A DNA stretch of 64,000 nucleotides from Candidatus Nitrotoga sp. CP45 (GTDB lineage Bacteria > Pseudomonadota > Gammaproteobacteria > Burkholderiales > Gallionellaceae): NCBI GenBank assembly GCA_003402375.1, contig QFXJ01000030.1, positions 34,584 to 98,583 of the forward strand. The letters are read 5' to 3'. The translations under genes and the position numbers were made by a program. Below the pieces are notes generated by a model. It made no database searches and was not told the origin of the DNA. It saw only the letters and a program-made list of their open reading frames with translations. Positions 7,882 through 17,571 of the stretch are shown here, piece by piece. The stretch's first letter is position 1. Each line of letters starts with the position of its first letter.

Positions 7882-9999
7882 ATGAATACAACCAACAAGC
7901 ACTTTCGTTTAAAAATTATAATATGTGCGATGTTGCTGGCCTTTTCTATTCCTACAGCAAGCGCCCAGACTTCGGGCCAGGCGGAACCGGCCAAGGAGCT
8001 CCCCGCTGTAAACGTGACAGCCGACCGCACAGGGAGCTTCAAGTCCGATGTCGTTCAGGTCGGCACGTTCCGGGATATGGCGCCGCTCGATGTCCCGCAG
8101 ACCACCAATGTAATCACGCGCGAAGTACTCGATGCACAGGCTACCGACAGTCTGTTTGGTGCGTTGCAGAATACAGCTGGCGTTACACGCTCGGCGATAA
8201 GTGGTTCGACTTATGACAACATCGCCATTCGTGGCATCTTGGTCGAAAATCGCGGCAACTACCGCCTGAACGGATCACTGCCAATAATCAACTTGATCTC
8301 CACCCCGATAGAAAACAAGGAGCGTGTCGAGGTCCTCAAGGGAGCGTCCTCTTTATATTACGGCTTCGTGCCGCCATCCGGTATTATTAATCTTGTGACC
8401 AAGCGAGCTGGAAGTAAACCGGTAACCAATCTCAATCTGATGGGCAATCAATATGGTGGCGGGAATGTTCACCTCGACGTTGGCCGACGTTTAGGGACCC
8501 AGCAACAATTCGGCGTACGTGTCAACTTGCTTAAAGGTCGCGAGGATATCGGCATTAACAACTATTCCGGTGATCGCATGCTGGCTTCAGGCGCATTCGA
8601 CTGGCGGGTTAGCGACAAACTTTCCTTCAAGCTCGATCTGGAACATTACCGCAAGGACGTCTCGGAACAGCCGCCGATCCTAGTGCCGAGGGCAGTTAAT
8701 GGCGTTATCACTCTGCCGTCCGTACCGGACAATCGGCAAAACCTGAGCGGCGAATGGCAAAGGTACGATGCCAAGGCAACGAATGTCTTGTTCCGTACCG
8801 ATTACGCGCTGAACGACAATTGGGGAGTGTTCTTGGAAGCCGGCAAAGCACGCACCGGCCGAGACCGCGCTTTTTCCCGCTTCGAAAACTTCGACCTCAG
8901 GACGGGTCAAGGCACGCTACGTGTTACCGCCTTTACTCGCGGTCAGGAATGGAACAACGAGAACTACCGCACCGAGATCTATGGCCGTTTACCGGGTGCA
9001 TGGGTAACCCACGAAGTGTCGTTAGGATTTACCGCCAACCAACGCAGCCAAGATGGGCGGAATTTTCCCGGCGTCAGTATACCGCAAAACCTATACAACC
9101 CGGTCGCTATTCCACCACAATCACCTGTCGGTGCGTCCAGCCCCGCCTTCCCGGGAACAATCCAGGACCGTGGCTGGTATCTGTTTGATCGTATGCTGAT
9201 CGGCAAATGGACGGCCATGTTCGGTGCGCGCGGTAGCAATTACAAGAGCACAACGCCGGACTCCTTCTATACAGCGGACAAAGTGACTCCAACATTTGCT
9301 GTGATGTACAAGCCGAATTCCAAAATCTCCCTCTATGGTAGCTATCTGGAAGGCCTTGAGGAAAGCGGTACTCCAGGACCTGATCGCGCCAATTTCGGGC
9401 AAGTGCTGCCGCCCGCGTTGTCGAAGCAAAAAGAAATCGGCGTGAAGGCGGAAGTTGCGCAGGGCGTACTGCTTCAGGCGGCATATTTCGACATCGAGCG
9501 TGCATCAACTGCGATAGATTCGGCCTCCAACAACCTTACTCTGAACGGCCTGGCCCAGTACAGGGGGGTGGAGCTGGTCGCCTCAGGTGAAGTGACAAAA
9601 CGACTATCACTCATCGCCTCCGCTGTGTTTCAAGATGCCAAGCAATTAAACGCAGCCAACAAGGCAACCTTCGGCAAAACTCCCGACAATACTCCGGAAC
9701 AGACTGCAAGCCTTTTTTCTGAATATCGTCTAGAGAGCATCCCCGGTCTGGCACTTAGTGGAGGCCTATATTACGTGGGAAAGCGTGCAGTCAATAATGA
9801 AAATCAAGCTTTCGTGGACGGTTATACGACCGTGTCCCTGGGTGCCCGACATACCACAGTTATTGCCGGTAATCGAACTACATTCCAGGCAGTGCTCGAC
9901 AATGCAACCAATAGGGACTATTGGAGTACTGCTGGCACTAACCTACTGGGTGTGGGCGCGCCGCGCATGCTGAAGGTCTTAGCCCGGATGTATTTTTAA
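7882..9999 (+). CDS. TonB-dependent ferric-siderophore receptor (PvuA/FpvA-like)
   Basis: 705 aa outer-membrane receptor. A signal peptide (residues 1-28, hydrophobic ICAMLLAFSIPTASA) is followed by a short region with the TonB-box-like LPAVNVTADR, a plug domain (~60-170, with IAIRGI and VEVLKGASSLYYG and the final IINLVTKRA), and a 22-strand beta-barrel ending in the aromatic residue of ARMYF, as required for BamA-dependent assembly. It would import the ferric siderophore made by the upstream operon; the pairing is inferred from adjacency. Start ATG has TTAGGAAAGCC upstream. It is separated from the synthesis genes by a 400-bp gap holding a decayed receptor fragment and probably its own promoter. 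Confidence 0.93.
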   Translation: MNTTNKHFRLKIIICAMLLAFSIPTASAQTSGQAEPAKELPAVNVTADRTGSFKSDVVQVGTFRDMAPLDVPQTTNVITREVLDAQATDSLFGALQNTAGVTRSAISGSTYDNIAIRGILVENRGNYRLNGSLPIINLISTPIENKERVEVLKGASSLYYGFVPPSGIINLVTKRAGSKPVTNLNLMGNQYGGGNVHLDVGRRLGTQQQFGVRVNLLKGREDIGINNYSGDRMLASGAFDWRVSDKLSFKLDLEHYRKDVSEQPPILVPRAVNGVITLPSVPDNRQNLSGEWQRYDAKATNVLFRTDYALNDNWGVFLEAGKARTGRDRAFSRFENFDLRTGQGTLRVTAFTRGQEWNNENYRTEIYGRLPGAWVTHEVSLGFTANQRSQDGRNFPGVSIPQNLYNPVAIPPQSPVGASSPAFPGTIQDRGWYLFDRMLIGKWTAMFGARGSNYKSTTPDSFYTADKVTPTFAVMYKPNSKISLYGSYLEGLEESGTPGPDRANFGQVLPPALSKQKEIGVKAEVAQGVLLQAAYFDIERASTAIDSASNNLTLNGLAQYRGVELVASGEVTKRLSLIASAVFQDAKQLNAANKATFGKTPDNTPEQTASLFSEYRLESIPGLALSGGLYYVGKRAVNNENQAFVDGYTTVSLGARHTTVIAGNRTTFQAVLDNATNRDYWSTAGTNLLGVGAPRMLKVLARMYF

Positions 10000-10134
10000 A
10001 AGGGTGATTCATTAAGGAGCCGAGACACAGTCTTTCGGATCGAATTGATTACGCAAGATCGGCTCCATTTGATGGATTATGCTTCAGGTGCAGGCGGCAC
10101 TTCTTATAGCGAAGTAAGCTGCAGGAGATAAGCT

Positions 10135-11235
10135 GTGACTGTTAGAAAAGTTGTTTCCAAACTACATCTGTATACCGGTTTGGCTATCGGATTGCTGCTG
10201 GTAGTAAGCGGGCTGACCGGTAGCATGTTGGTGTTTCGCGAAGAGATCGAGACGCTGGTATATCCCGAATTGATGAACACGGTACCGCGTGACGCGCGTG
10301 TTTCTTTACCGATGGTGCTGGAAACAGTGCAGCACGCCCATCCGGAAGACAAACCGGTTTTCATTCGTATGCCGCGCTCTCCAGAGCAAACCTATTTAAT
10401 TAAGATGAACAATGCGCATGATTTGTTCGTTTATGTTGATCCATATAACGGCAAGATCTTGGGTGAACACCGACAGGAAGATACATTTACCGGATGGATT
10501 GCGCTTCTGCACACCGAACTTTTAAGTGGCGAGCGTGGCGAAATTATCCTTGGTGTCAGTGCTTTGCTACTGATTGGCATGAGCATAACCGGCCTCATTT
10601 TATGGTGGCCACGAAACGGAAAGTTTTCCCCGGGGTTTAAAATCCAGTGGGCCGCACAATGGAAAAGGGTTAATTTTGATATACATCGCGCCTCGGGTAT
10701 CTACACCGTTTTATTTCTTCTGCTCATTGCTTTTACAGGTACATCTTTAGTATTTAATAAAACGGTTATCAGCTTGATCAATGCAATCACTCAAAGTCCA
10801 CCACGGGCTGCCCCACCGCTTTCTGATCCTCGTCAAATACGGATGCCGAGGCCTGCACTCGACATGATGTTGCATCAAGCCGACTATATACTGCCCGCCT
10901 CCACCATCTGGATTAATCTTCCCCAGAAACCGACAGCACCCTTGGTAGTGCGAAAAAAATTTGTCCAAGAATTTCATCCAAACGGTAGAAGTTTCGTGTA
11001 TTTAGATCAATATTCTGGAAAAGTATTACGGGTGGAAAACGCGTTGACGGCCTCTTTGGGCACGCGCATCTTTAATACACTTTACCCGATACATATCGGT
11101 GTAATAGGCGGGACGCCTACCCGTCTCTTACAGGTGGTTATCGGTTTGTCGCCGCTCATTTTATTTACCACCGGTAGTGTCATGTGGTGGAACCGAAGGA
11201 AGGCGAAACGATATCACTTCCGCCTAATAAAATAA
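10135..11235 (+). CDS. PepSY-associated TM protein, possible ferric-siderophore reductase
   Basis: 366 aa with the PepSY_TM architecture: a first membrane helix (residues ~12-36, beginning LHLYTGLAIG), a periplasmic PepSY segment, helices near 140-160 and 185-210 (with DIHRASGIY), a second periplasmic segment, and a last helix near 335-355 preceded by LYPIHIG. Histidines at helix borders are typical and may bind haem. Proteins of this family next to siderophore receptors (PiuB, FoxB, VciB types) are linked to iron release or reduction at the inner membrane; the same is inferred here. The GTG start is chosen because AGGAG lies seven bases upstream. It sits 135 bp after the receptor. Confidence 0.8.
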   Translation: MTVRKVVSKLHLYTGLAIGLLLVVSGLTGSMLVFREEIETLVYPELMNTVPRDARVSLPMVLETVQHAHPEDKPVFIRMPRSPEQTYLIKMNNAHDLFVYVDPYNGKILGEHRQEDTFTGWIALLHTELLSGERGEIILGVSALLLIGMSITGLILWWPRNGKFSPGFKIQWAAQWKRVNFDIHRASGIYTVLFLLLIAFTGTSLVFNKTVISLINAITQSPPRAAPPLSDPRQIRMPRPALDMMLHQADYILPASTIWINLPQKPTAPLVVRKKFVQEFHPNGRSFVYLDQYSGKVLRVENALTASLGTRIFNTLYPIHIGVIGGTPTRLLQVVIGLSPLILFTTGSVMWWNRRKAKRYHFRLIK

Positions 11236-11372
11236 GGTGCAAGTTTGAATATGCGAACGGGCTTTCTCTCCTTACCAATGCTAAAAATCAACCGCTCAAC
11301 TCAATGCATTGACTAGCCAACCTTCTATTCCCGATTATCCCAGTATGATAAATCTACCTCTCTAAGCGCCAA

Positions 11373-12389
11373 CTATGTATGGCCGGATAAAGAACAATGG
11401 TTTTTGTTCAGCTCAATCTGAATAGTGACGTGACCAATAGTAAAATTATCGTGCAACTCTTCCGCAACACGGCACAAAAACTCATTTCCCGGATGTCCAT
11501 CGCGCATGACCAAATGAACGGTCAGGGCAATTTCTGAGGTGCTCATCGCCCACACATGCAGGTCATGTATTTCAATGACGTTAAGCTGTGCTGTCAGATA
11601 ATTTTTCACCTTGTCAAATTGGATTGATGCCGGCACACCGTCCAAAGAAAGATGTAACGACTGACGCAGCAAATCCCATGTACTCCACAATGTCACTACA
11701 GCAATGACCATGCTGAGGGCGGGGTCGAGCCAAACCGAACCAGTCCAGATAAACATCGCGCCTGCAGTGACCACACCGAGTGAAACCAGGGCATCTGCCG
11801 CCATATGAAGAAAAGCACCACGTAAATTTAAATCTTCATTGTTGCCGGACATGAATAGCCAAGCGGTGATGCCGTTGATCACTACTCCAATGGCTGCAAC
11901 CAGCATGACGATACCACCTTGAATCGGCACCGGATGACTGAATCTGCCCACGGCTTCCCACATGATGCCGCCTATCGCAATCAGCAAGACCATTGCATTA
12001 AACAATGCGGCAAGAATCGTGGCGCGCCCCAAGCCGTATGTGTGTTTCTGATTGGGCCGCAGCTGTGCCAGATATAAGCCTCCATATGCCACAAGTAAGC
12101 CAAGTACATCACTCAGGTTGTGCCCGGCATCGGAGAGTAGCGCAAGCGAATCGGCTTGCCAGCCGAAAACCGTTTCAACGACTACGAACATCACATTCAG
12201 TGCAATGCCAATGGTAAATGCTCGACCTTATTGATCCGGCCTGATTTATCCGCGACTCATGTATGAGAGACACTCGTGCAAGTCAATAAATACAAGTTCT
12301 ATGAGCAATTTAAACTGGGTGACTCACGGATAAATCGGGCCGAGTCTATAGTTTGCGGCGTGGCTGTGCGAGTGATTATGGACTGTCAT
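11373..12389 (-). pseudogene. Cation diffusion facilitator (CzcD/ZitB-like), 5' end interrupted by a small palindromic element
   Basis: The long frame 11373-12194 encodes most of a CDF zinc/cobalt/cadmium exporter: LALLSDAGHNLSD in helix 2 (metal ligands), HMAADALVSLGV in helix 5, and the cytoplasmic C-terminal domain ending with IHDLHVWAMS. Just upstream the frame continues RAFTIGIALNV, a conserved start of helix 1, then meets a TAA at ~12230. The missing N-terminus is found at 12389 leftward: ATG with AAGGAA upstream, reading MTVHNHSHSHAANY, the expected His-rich leader. Between the two lies a ~104-bp palindromic insertion. Without it the gene would be full length. Translation from an internal GTG at 12194 would lack half of helix 1, so loss of function is likely. 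Confidence 0.8.
12238..12341. mobile_element. MITE-like 104-bp palindromic element inserted in the CDF gene
   Basis: Imperfect 22-bp inverted arms occupy 12238-12259 and 12320-12341; both share GATTTATCCG and differ at four positions. About 60 bp of unrelated sequence lie between them. The element separates the His-rich N-terminal codons from the rest of the exporter gene, which shows it is an insertion. No transposase is inside and I could not define a target-site duplication, so the exact ends are uncertain by several bases. I see no second copy in the window. Confidence 0.7.
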
Positions 12390-12736
12390 GATATTCCTTA
12401 AGGAGCAGCGGTGACATGAGATATACACTAGCAGCAAAATTTCCTGTAAACAATGGGCTGACGCTAGCCCTTACCATAAACACAGGGACTGACATCAAAT
12501 TTAGCGTTGGAAACCCCATTGAACAGGATGGAATGGATTTAACACCAGCGTAAAATTTAACTGCAACTTCAGTTTGCATATGTGCAGCACCCTAATACAA
12601 ACAAGGCACGCTAGATACTTTCATAATGCGCGATTGATCAATGGCGTTTAAATCGAGACAATATTCACAAGCAAAATGAGCAACCCATAATTGGGTATTT
12701 TTTGTTATCTTTAGGTCACTTTAGTGAGGCAATCAC
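12390..12736. other. Intergenic region before alanine dehydrogenase
   Basis: No recognisable gene. A 67-codon open frame on the minus strand (12376-12579) has no family resemblance and no clear ribosome site. Near 12683-12696 the hairpin ACCCATAATTGGGT followed by ATTTTTTG resembles a weak terminator or attenuator about 40 bp ahead of the ald start. The promoter of ald is presumably here but I cannot place it. Confidence 0.4.
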
Positions 12737-13852
12737 ATGAAAATCGGCATACCCAAAGAAATCAAAGCAAATGAAAGCCGTGTCGCACTGGTTCCATCCG
12801 GCGCAGAATCACTTATTGCAGCCGGGCATTCTGTGCTGATCGAGGCAGGCGCAGGATTAGGCAGTGGCTTCAGTGACGAGCAGTATCTTGCGGTAGGGGC
12901 ATGTATCGTCCCCGAAGCCAACACAATATGGGCGGATGCCGATCTAATCGTTAAAGTTAAAGAGCCGATTGACCCAGAATGGCGACGCATCAAGCCTGGT
13001 CAAACACTGTTTACCTATTTTCATTTTTCCGCAAATGAAAAACTAACCCAAGCACATCTGGATTCTGGTGCAACTTGCATCGCTTACGAAACAATTGAAT
13101 TGCCTACACGCGAATTGCCACTGCTGACACCCATGTCTGAAGTCGCCGGACGCATGGCCGTACATGAAGGTGCCAAATACCTCGAAAAATTATATGGTGG
13201 ACGGGGCGTTCTGCTAGGTGGTGTACCGGGTGTGCCACCTGCAAATGTTGTTATCCTCGGCGGCGGTGTAGTGGGCATGAATGCCGCCAAAATGGCGGCA
13301 GGTCTAGGCGCGAGTGTCACCATCCTCGATATTTCACTGGAGCGGCTACGCTATCTGAGCGATGTCTTGCCCGCTAACGTACAGCTGATTTTTTCCAATC
13401 GACACAATCTGCTGGAACAGATTGCCCGCGCCGATCTTGTCATCTGCGGAGTATTAATCACCGGGGCCATTGCACCCAAGCTAATACGCTACGATGATCT
13501 CAAGACCATGCGCCAAGGCTCGGTGATCGTGGATGTTGCAGTAGATCAAGGCGGCTGCATTGAAACTACCCATCCCACCACGCACGAGAATCCGATTTAT
13601 GTAGTCGAGGGAGTCATTCATTATGCTGTGGCAAACATGCCCGGCGCCCTACCCCGCACCTCCACGCTGGCGCTAACCAATGCGACTTTGCCTTATGTAA
13701 TGCAATTAGCAAATAAAGGCTGGAAACAGGCATTAAAGGATAACGCTACTTTGCGCAAAGGACTCAATATCGTGAATGGAAAAATCACTCATCACGCTGT
13801 CGCGCAGGCATTCGGAATGCTTGCCCACACACCGGAAAATTTTCTCGATTAA
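12737..13852 (+). CDS. ald: Alanine dehydrogenase
   Basis: 371 aa, full length for the family, which interconverts L-alanine and pyruvate with NAD+/NADH and ammonia in the cytoplasm. The N-terminus [20 protein letters not shown] is characteristic. Catalytic residues are visible: lysine in KVKEP (~74) and histidine in TYFHF (~95). The Rossmann motif [17 protein letters not shown] starts near 170, with an acidic residue at the end of the following strand (TILDIS). [22 protein letters not shown] is the conserved substrate-side loop. It is a single gene, with a weak hairpin upstream. Vibrioferrin contains an alanyl unit, so an indirect link to the siderophore locus 5 kb upstream is conceivable but unproven. 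Confidence 0.96.
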   Translation: MKIGIPKEIKANESRVALVPSGAESLIAAGHSVLIEAGAGLGSGFSDEQYLAVGACIVPEANTIWADADLIVKVKEPIDPEWRRIKPGQTLFTYFHFSANEKLTQAHLDSGATCIAYETIELPTRELPLLTPMSEVAGRMAVHEGAKYLEKLYGGRGVLLGGVPGVPPANVVILGGGVVGMNAAKMAAGLGASVTILDISLERLRYLSDVLPANVQLIFSNRHNLLEQIARADLVICGVLITGAIAPKLIRYDDLKTMRQGSVIVDVAVDQGGCIETTHPTTHENPIYVVEGVIHYAVANMPGALPRTSTLALTNATLPYVMQLANKGWKQALKDNATLRKGLNIVNGKITHHAVAQAFGMLAHTPENFLD

Positions 13853-13872
13853 TCCTTTGATTAATCCATGGC

Positions 13873-14688
13873 TCACCAACATCCATCCAGCGATTTTATC
13901 GGACTAGGGGTCGTAGCAAGCTGTACGACAGCATTACCCCCATGGAACATCCACAATGTACCCGGCATCATGGCTTGCCAAGGCTCGTTATCAGTCAGCG
14001 GCACGGTGGCAATGATAGCCACACGATCATTAGGCGTGGTCACGCGACTGAAATCGACTGTCATGTCCTCATCCTTGAGATGCGCCACATTGAATGGGCT
14101 ATGGCGGACAAGGTAGTGTAATTCGGTAGAGCAATGCGCGAAAAGGCATTCGCCATTAGACAGTAGATAGTTAAAGATGCCCATGCCAGCAAGCTGATCG
14201 GTTAGCTCATGCAATGCGGCAAACAGAACATCACGGGTGGGCGCTGTGTCATTAAAACGAATTCTCAGACTTTGGAGCAACCAACAAAAAATACGTTCAC
14301 TATCGGTATTTCCCACAGGAACAAAGCCACCATATAACTCAGGCTGAAATTGCGGCAGATTACCGTTGTGCGCAAAAACCCAGTACTGGCCCCACAACTC
14401 GCGCACAAACGGATGGGTATTTTCTAACGACACCAAGCCTTGTGTCGCCTTACGAATATGCGCTATGACGTTGAGGGAATGGATCGGATAGTTACGCACC
14501 AGTTCAGCGATAGGCGATTGAGCAGATGGTTTCGGATCCAAAAATAGCCGCACTCCCTTGCCTTCGAAAAAAGCGATGCCCCAGCCATCAGCATGTATAC
14601 CTGTTTCTCCACCCCGTTTCTGGAAGCCGGTGAAGGAAAAACAAATATCAGTGGGAACATTGCAGTTCATGCCTAGCAGCTCGCACAT
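13873..14688 (-). CDS. Class II glutamine amidotransferase (YafJ-like)
   Basis: 271 aa. The sequence starts MCELLGMNCN, so Cys2 becomes the N-terminal nucleophile after methionine removal, as in Ntn-type glutaminase domains. HADGWGIAF, IAHIRKAT and FAHNGNLP are the conserved glutamine-binding and oxyanion segments. The protein consists only of the amidotransferase domain, as in E. coli YafJ, whose acceptor is unknown; some relatives take part in ergothioneine or dipeptide hydrolysis. It is transcribed away from cysT, sharing a 153-bp divergent promoter region, and convergent with ald (20 bp apart). Confidence 0.9.
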   Translation of the reverse strand: MCELLGMNCNVPTDICFSFTGFQKRGGETGIHADGWGIAFFEGKGVRLFLDPKPSAQSPIAELVRNYPIHSLNVIAHIRKATQGLVSLENTHPFVRELWGQYWVFAHNGNLPQFQPELYGGFVPVGNTDSERIFCWLLQSLRIRFNDTAPTRDVLFAALHELTDQLAGMGIFNYLLSNGECLFAHCSTELHYLVRHSPFNVAHLKDEDMTVDFSRVTTPNDRVAIIATVPLTDNEPWQAMMPGTLWMFHGGNAVVQLATTPSPIKSLDGCW

Positions 14689-14841
14689 ATCTCAATTCCT
14701 GACCTGGCAAAGTTGGAAGTGTATTGCATCTCTAAAAATTATGCTTATTCAAAAACATGATAAGCAAAGCTGAATTTATGATTTTTACGATGCTTCTGGC
14801 GTCTATACACTGCACGACTTTCTTGGTTAAAGGATATTTTA

Positions 14842-15672
14842 ATGGCGCAATTCAAAGCGCACAGTGTGTTGCCTGGATTCAATCTGGCACTTGGCTTCAC
14901 GCTTTTGTATCTCTCGTTGATCGTACTGATTCCGCTATCTTCGCTGTTCTTCAAAACAGCGACACTAGGCTGGGGCGGTTTTTGGGAGGTAACCACGGGC
15001 GAGCGGGTTCTGGCATCGCTGCGTGTCACTTTTTTCGCTTCCTTTGCTGCTGCGGTACTGAATGCCATCTTTGGTCTGGTAGTCGCATGGGTGCTGGTGC
15101 GCTATACATTCCCCGGCAAGCGCTTAGTGGATGCGTTGGTGGATTTGCCATTCGCCTTGCCTACTGCCGTAGCGGGCATCACTCTAGCCATGCTGTATGC
15201 GCCGAATGGCTGGATCGGCCACTACTTTGCCGAGCACGACATCAAAATAGCGTACACCCCACTCGGCATAGTGGTGGCGCTCACTTTCATCGGATTGCCC
15301 TTTGTGGTGCGTACGGTACAGCCAGTACTGGCTGATGTTGAGGCCGAAATAGAAGAGGCAGCCGCGAGCTTGGGTGCAAGTCGTTGGGATGTATTCCGTC
15401 GAGTTATTTTTCCTTCAATATATCCAGCTTTGTTGACAGGTTTCGCACTGGCTTTCGCACGCTCGATTGGTGAATATGGCTCAGTCATTTTCATTGCGGG
15501 CAACATGCCGTTCATTTCAGAAATCGCGCCATTGCTGATCGTCTCTAAACTTGAGCAATACGATTATGCAGGTGCCACGGCGATTGCCTTGCTCATGCTG
15601 ATAATATCATTCATTTTGTTATTGGCTATCAACGGCTTGCAGTGGTGGAGCAACCGCCGGGAAATTAGATAA
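14842..15672 (+). CDS. cysT: Sulfate/thiosulfate ABC transporter permease CysT (CysU)
   Basis: 276 aa inner-membrane permease with six hydrophobic helices and the EAA loop [23 protein letters not shown] (residues ~172-194), which contacts the ATPase. [17 protein letters not shown] is characteristic of CysT. It forms the translocation channel with CysW. The stop overlaps the cysW start (TAATG). First gene of the cysTWA operon. No gene for a periplasmic sulfate-binding protein (Sbp or CysP) is found upstream, which is unusual; the binding protein must be encoded elsewhere. Confidence 0.95.
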   Translation: MAQFKAHSVLPGFNLALGFTLLYLSLIVLIPLSSLFFKTATLGWGGFWEVTTGERVLASLRVTFFASFAAAVLNAIFGLVVAWVLVRYTFPGKRLVDALVDLPFALPTAVAGITLAMLYAPNGWIGHYFAEHDIKIAYTPLGIVVALTFIGLPFVVRTVQPVLADVEAEIEEAAASLGASRWDVFRRVIFPSIYPALLTGFALAFARSIGEYGSVIFIAGNMPFISEIAPLLIVSKLEQYDYAGATAIALLMLIISFILLLAINGLQWWSNRREIR

Positions 15673-16550
15673 TGTCTTTACCTCATCAATTGATAAATAA
15701 TCGAAAAATCGCCACGCATGAATCCAAAGCGGTGACGCTGGTGCTCATCACTGTTGCGCTGTCATATCTGTTGCTTTTTCTCGGCATACCGTTATTTGCT
15801 GTGTTCTACGAAGCGCTGGGCAAAGGCTGGACTCTTTACTGGGCAGCATTGCAAGACCCGGACGCGTGGTCGGCTATCGAATTAACCTTGATTGCAGCGG
15901 CTATTGCGGTGCCAGCCAACCTGGTGTTTGGCGTCGCAGCGGCTTGGGCTATTGCCAAATTCGAATTTCGAGGAAAAAGTGTTTTGATCACACTGATTGA
16001 TCTGCCATTTGCCGTCAGCCCTGTAGTGTCCGGCCTGATCTATGTACTACTGTTCGGCGCGCAGGGCTGGTTCGGGCCGTGGCTGCAGGAACATGACATT
16101 AAGCTTATTTTTGCTGTGCCGGGCATCGTTTTGGTCACTATTTTCGTTACCTTTCCATTTATTGCACGTGAGTTAATTCCGCTGATGCAAGCACAGGGAA
16201 AAGATGAAGAAGAAGCGGCGATATCGCTAGGCGCTTCCGGCTGGCAAACCTTTTGGCGCGTCACCGTGCCCAACATCAAATGGGGTCTGCTGTATGGCGT
16301 GATTCTATGTAATGCCCGTGCGATGGGAGAATTCGGCGCGGTGTCAGTGGTATCAGGGCACATCCGAGGTATGACCAATACCATACCGCTGCACGTTGAG
16401 ATTCTTTACAACGAATACAACTTTGTTGCTGCTTTCAGCGTGGCCTCACTGCTGGCCTTATTAGCTTTGGTTACGTTGTTCGCCAAGTCAATAGTCGAAT
16501 ATAAGGTCAAGGACAATGGCGACAGACATCCTCATGGAGAAACAGAATGA
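15672..16550 (+). CDS. cysW: Sulfate/thiosulfate ABC transporter permease CysW
   Basis: 292 aa permease partner of CysT. Helices are spread along the chain; the EAA loop [24 protein letters not shown] lies near residues 178-201, and the family stretch [20 protein letters not shown] near 217 identifies CysW. It overlaps the cysT stop by one base and the cysA start as ATGA, so the three are translated as a unit. Confidence 0.96.
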   Translation: MSLPHQLINNRKIATHESKAVTLVLITVALSYLLLFLGIPLFAVFYEALGKGWTLYWAALQDPDAWSAIELTLIAAAIAVPANLVFGVAAAWAIAKFEFRGKSVLITLIDLPFAVSPVVSGLIYVLLFGAQGWFGPWLQEHDIKLIFAVPGIVLVTIFVTFPFIARELIPLMQAQGKDEEEAAISLGASGWQTFWRVTVPNIKWGLLYGVILCNARAMGEFGAVSVVSGHIRGMTNTIPLHVEILYNEYNFVAAFSVASLLALLALVTLFAKSIVEYKVKDNGDRHPHGETE

Positions 16551-17560
16551 GCATCACTATTCAAAATTTGAATAAGCAGTTCGGTAATTTTACTGCGCTA
16601 AACAACATCAATCTCGAGGTGAATAGCGGCGAATTGCTTGCTTTGCTGGGCCCTTCCGGGTGTGGCAAAACCTCATTGCTGCGTATTATCGGCGGACTGG
16701 ATGTTCAGAATTCCGGCAAAATATTTTTTCATGGCAAGGACGTGGAGCATCGCGATGCCCGTGAGCGCAATGTCGGTTTCGTGTTCCAGCATTACGCGCT
16801 GTTCCGCCACATGACCGTGTTCGAAAATGTTGCTTTCGGTCTCCGCGTGAAGCCAAAAAAGGAACGCCACATCGAAACCGAGATCAAGCGACGCGTGCAT
16901 GAGCTGTTACAACTGGTGCAACTCGATTGGCTGGCGGATCGCTATCCGACACAGCTTTCTGGTGGCCAACGACAGCGCATCGCTTTGGCACGCGCGTTAG
17001 CGGTTGAACCACAGATCCTGCTGCTTGATGAACCATTCGGCGCGCTGGATACCAAGGTCCGCAAAGAACTTCGCCGCTGGTTGCGACGCTTGCATGACGA
17101 ACTTCATGTCACCAGCGTGTTCGTCACCCACGATCAGGAAGAAGCGCTGGAAGTGGCGGATCGCGTCGTGGTAATGAACAAAGGCAACGTTGAACAAGTG
17201 GGTTCACCCGATGACGTATATGCCCATCCTGCCTCACCTTTCGTGTATCAATTCATCGGCAATGTAAATTTATTTCACAGCCGGACTCATGCCCTTTGGA
17301 CGCAGCAGCAAGGAGATGCCGTAGCCTACGTACGTCCACATGACATTGACATTAGTCTGATACCGCAGCAATCTTCCCTGCCGGTAGTTGTCAAGCAAGT
17401 GCGCGCCATCGGGTCGGTGGTACGACTGGAAGCAGCAATCGGGCAAGACGGTGAAACAGTGGAAATTGAGCTAAGTCGCGAACGTTTTAACATCACCCCT
17501 GTGGCTGTGGGTGACGAAGTATTCATCCGGCCACGGCAGATTAAGGTGTTCGAAGCATAA
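16547..17560 (+). CDS. cysA: Sulfate/thiosulfate ABC transporter ATPase CysA
   Basis: 337 aa. Walker [10 protein letters not shown] (residues ~35-43), Q-loop in [16 protein letters not shown] signature [15 protein letters not shown] (~132), Walker [13 protein letters not shown] and the switch histidine in [16 protein letters not shown] are all present. A C-terminal TOBE-like regulatory region follows from ~240, with [11 protein letters not shown]. It energises CysTW with ATP on the cytoplasmic side. The cysB gene starts 12 bp after the stop, so regulator and transporter are probably cotranscribed. Confidence 0.97.
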   Translation: MSITIQNLNKQFGNFTALNNINLEVNSGELLALLGPSGCGKTSLLRIIGGLDVQNSGKIFFHGKDVEHRDARERNVGFVFQHYALFRHMTVFENVAFGLRVKPKKERHIETEIKRRVHELLQLVQLDWLADRYPTQLSGGQRQRIALARALAVEPQILLLDEPFGALDTKVRKELRRWLRRLHDELHVTSVFVTHDQEEALEVADRVVVMNKGNVEQVGSPDDVYAHPASPFVYQFIGNVNLFHSRTHALWTQQQGDAVAYVRPHDIDISLIPQQSSLPVVVKQVRAIGSVVRLEAAIGQDGETVEIELSRERFNITPVAVGDEVFIRPRQIKVFEA

Positions 17561-17571
17561 CGGAGAAAATC

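Noticed and set aside
12376..12579. A 67-codon minus-strand frame upstream of the CDF gene
   Set aside because: No start signal or homology recognised, and it overlaps the ribosome site of the CDF leader.
12737..13852. Alanine dehydrogenase as a member of the siderophore operon
   Set aside because: It is separated by an opposite-strand pseudogene and has its own upstream region; the alanine link is only circumstantial.
14757..15335. A 192-codon frame overlapping cysT
   Set aside because: Out-of-frame shadow of cysT, which has clear permease motifs.
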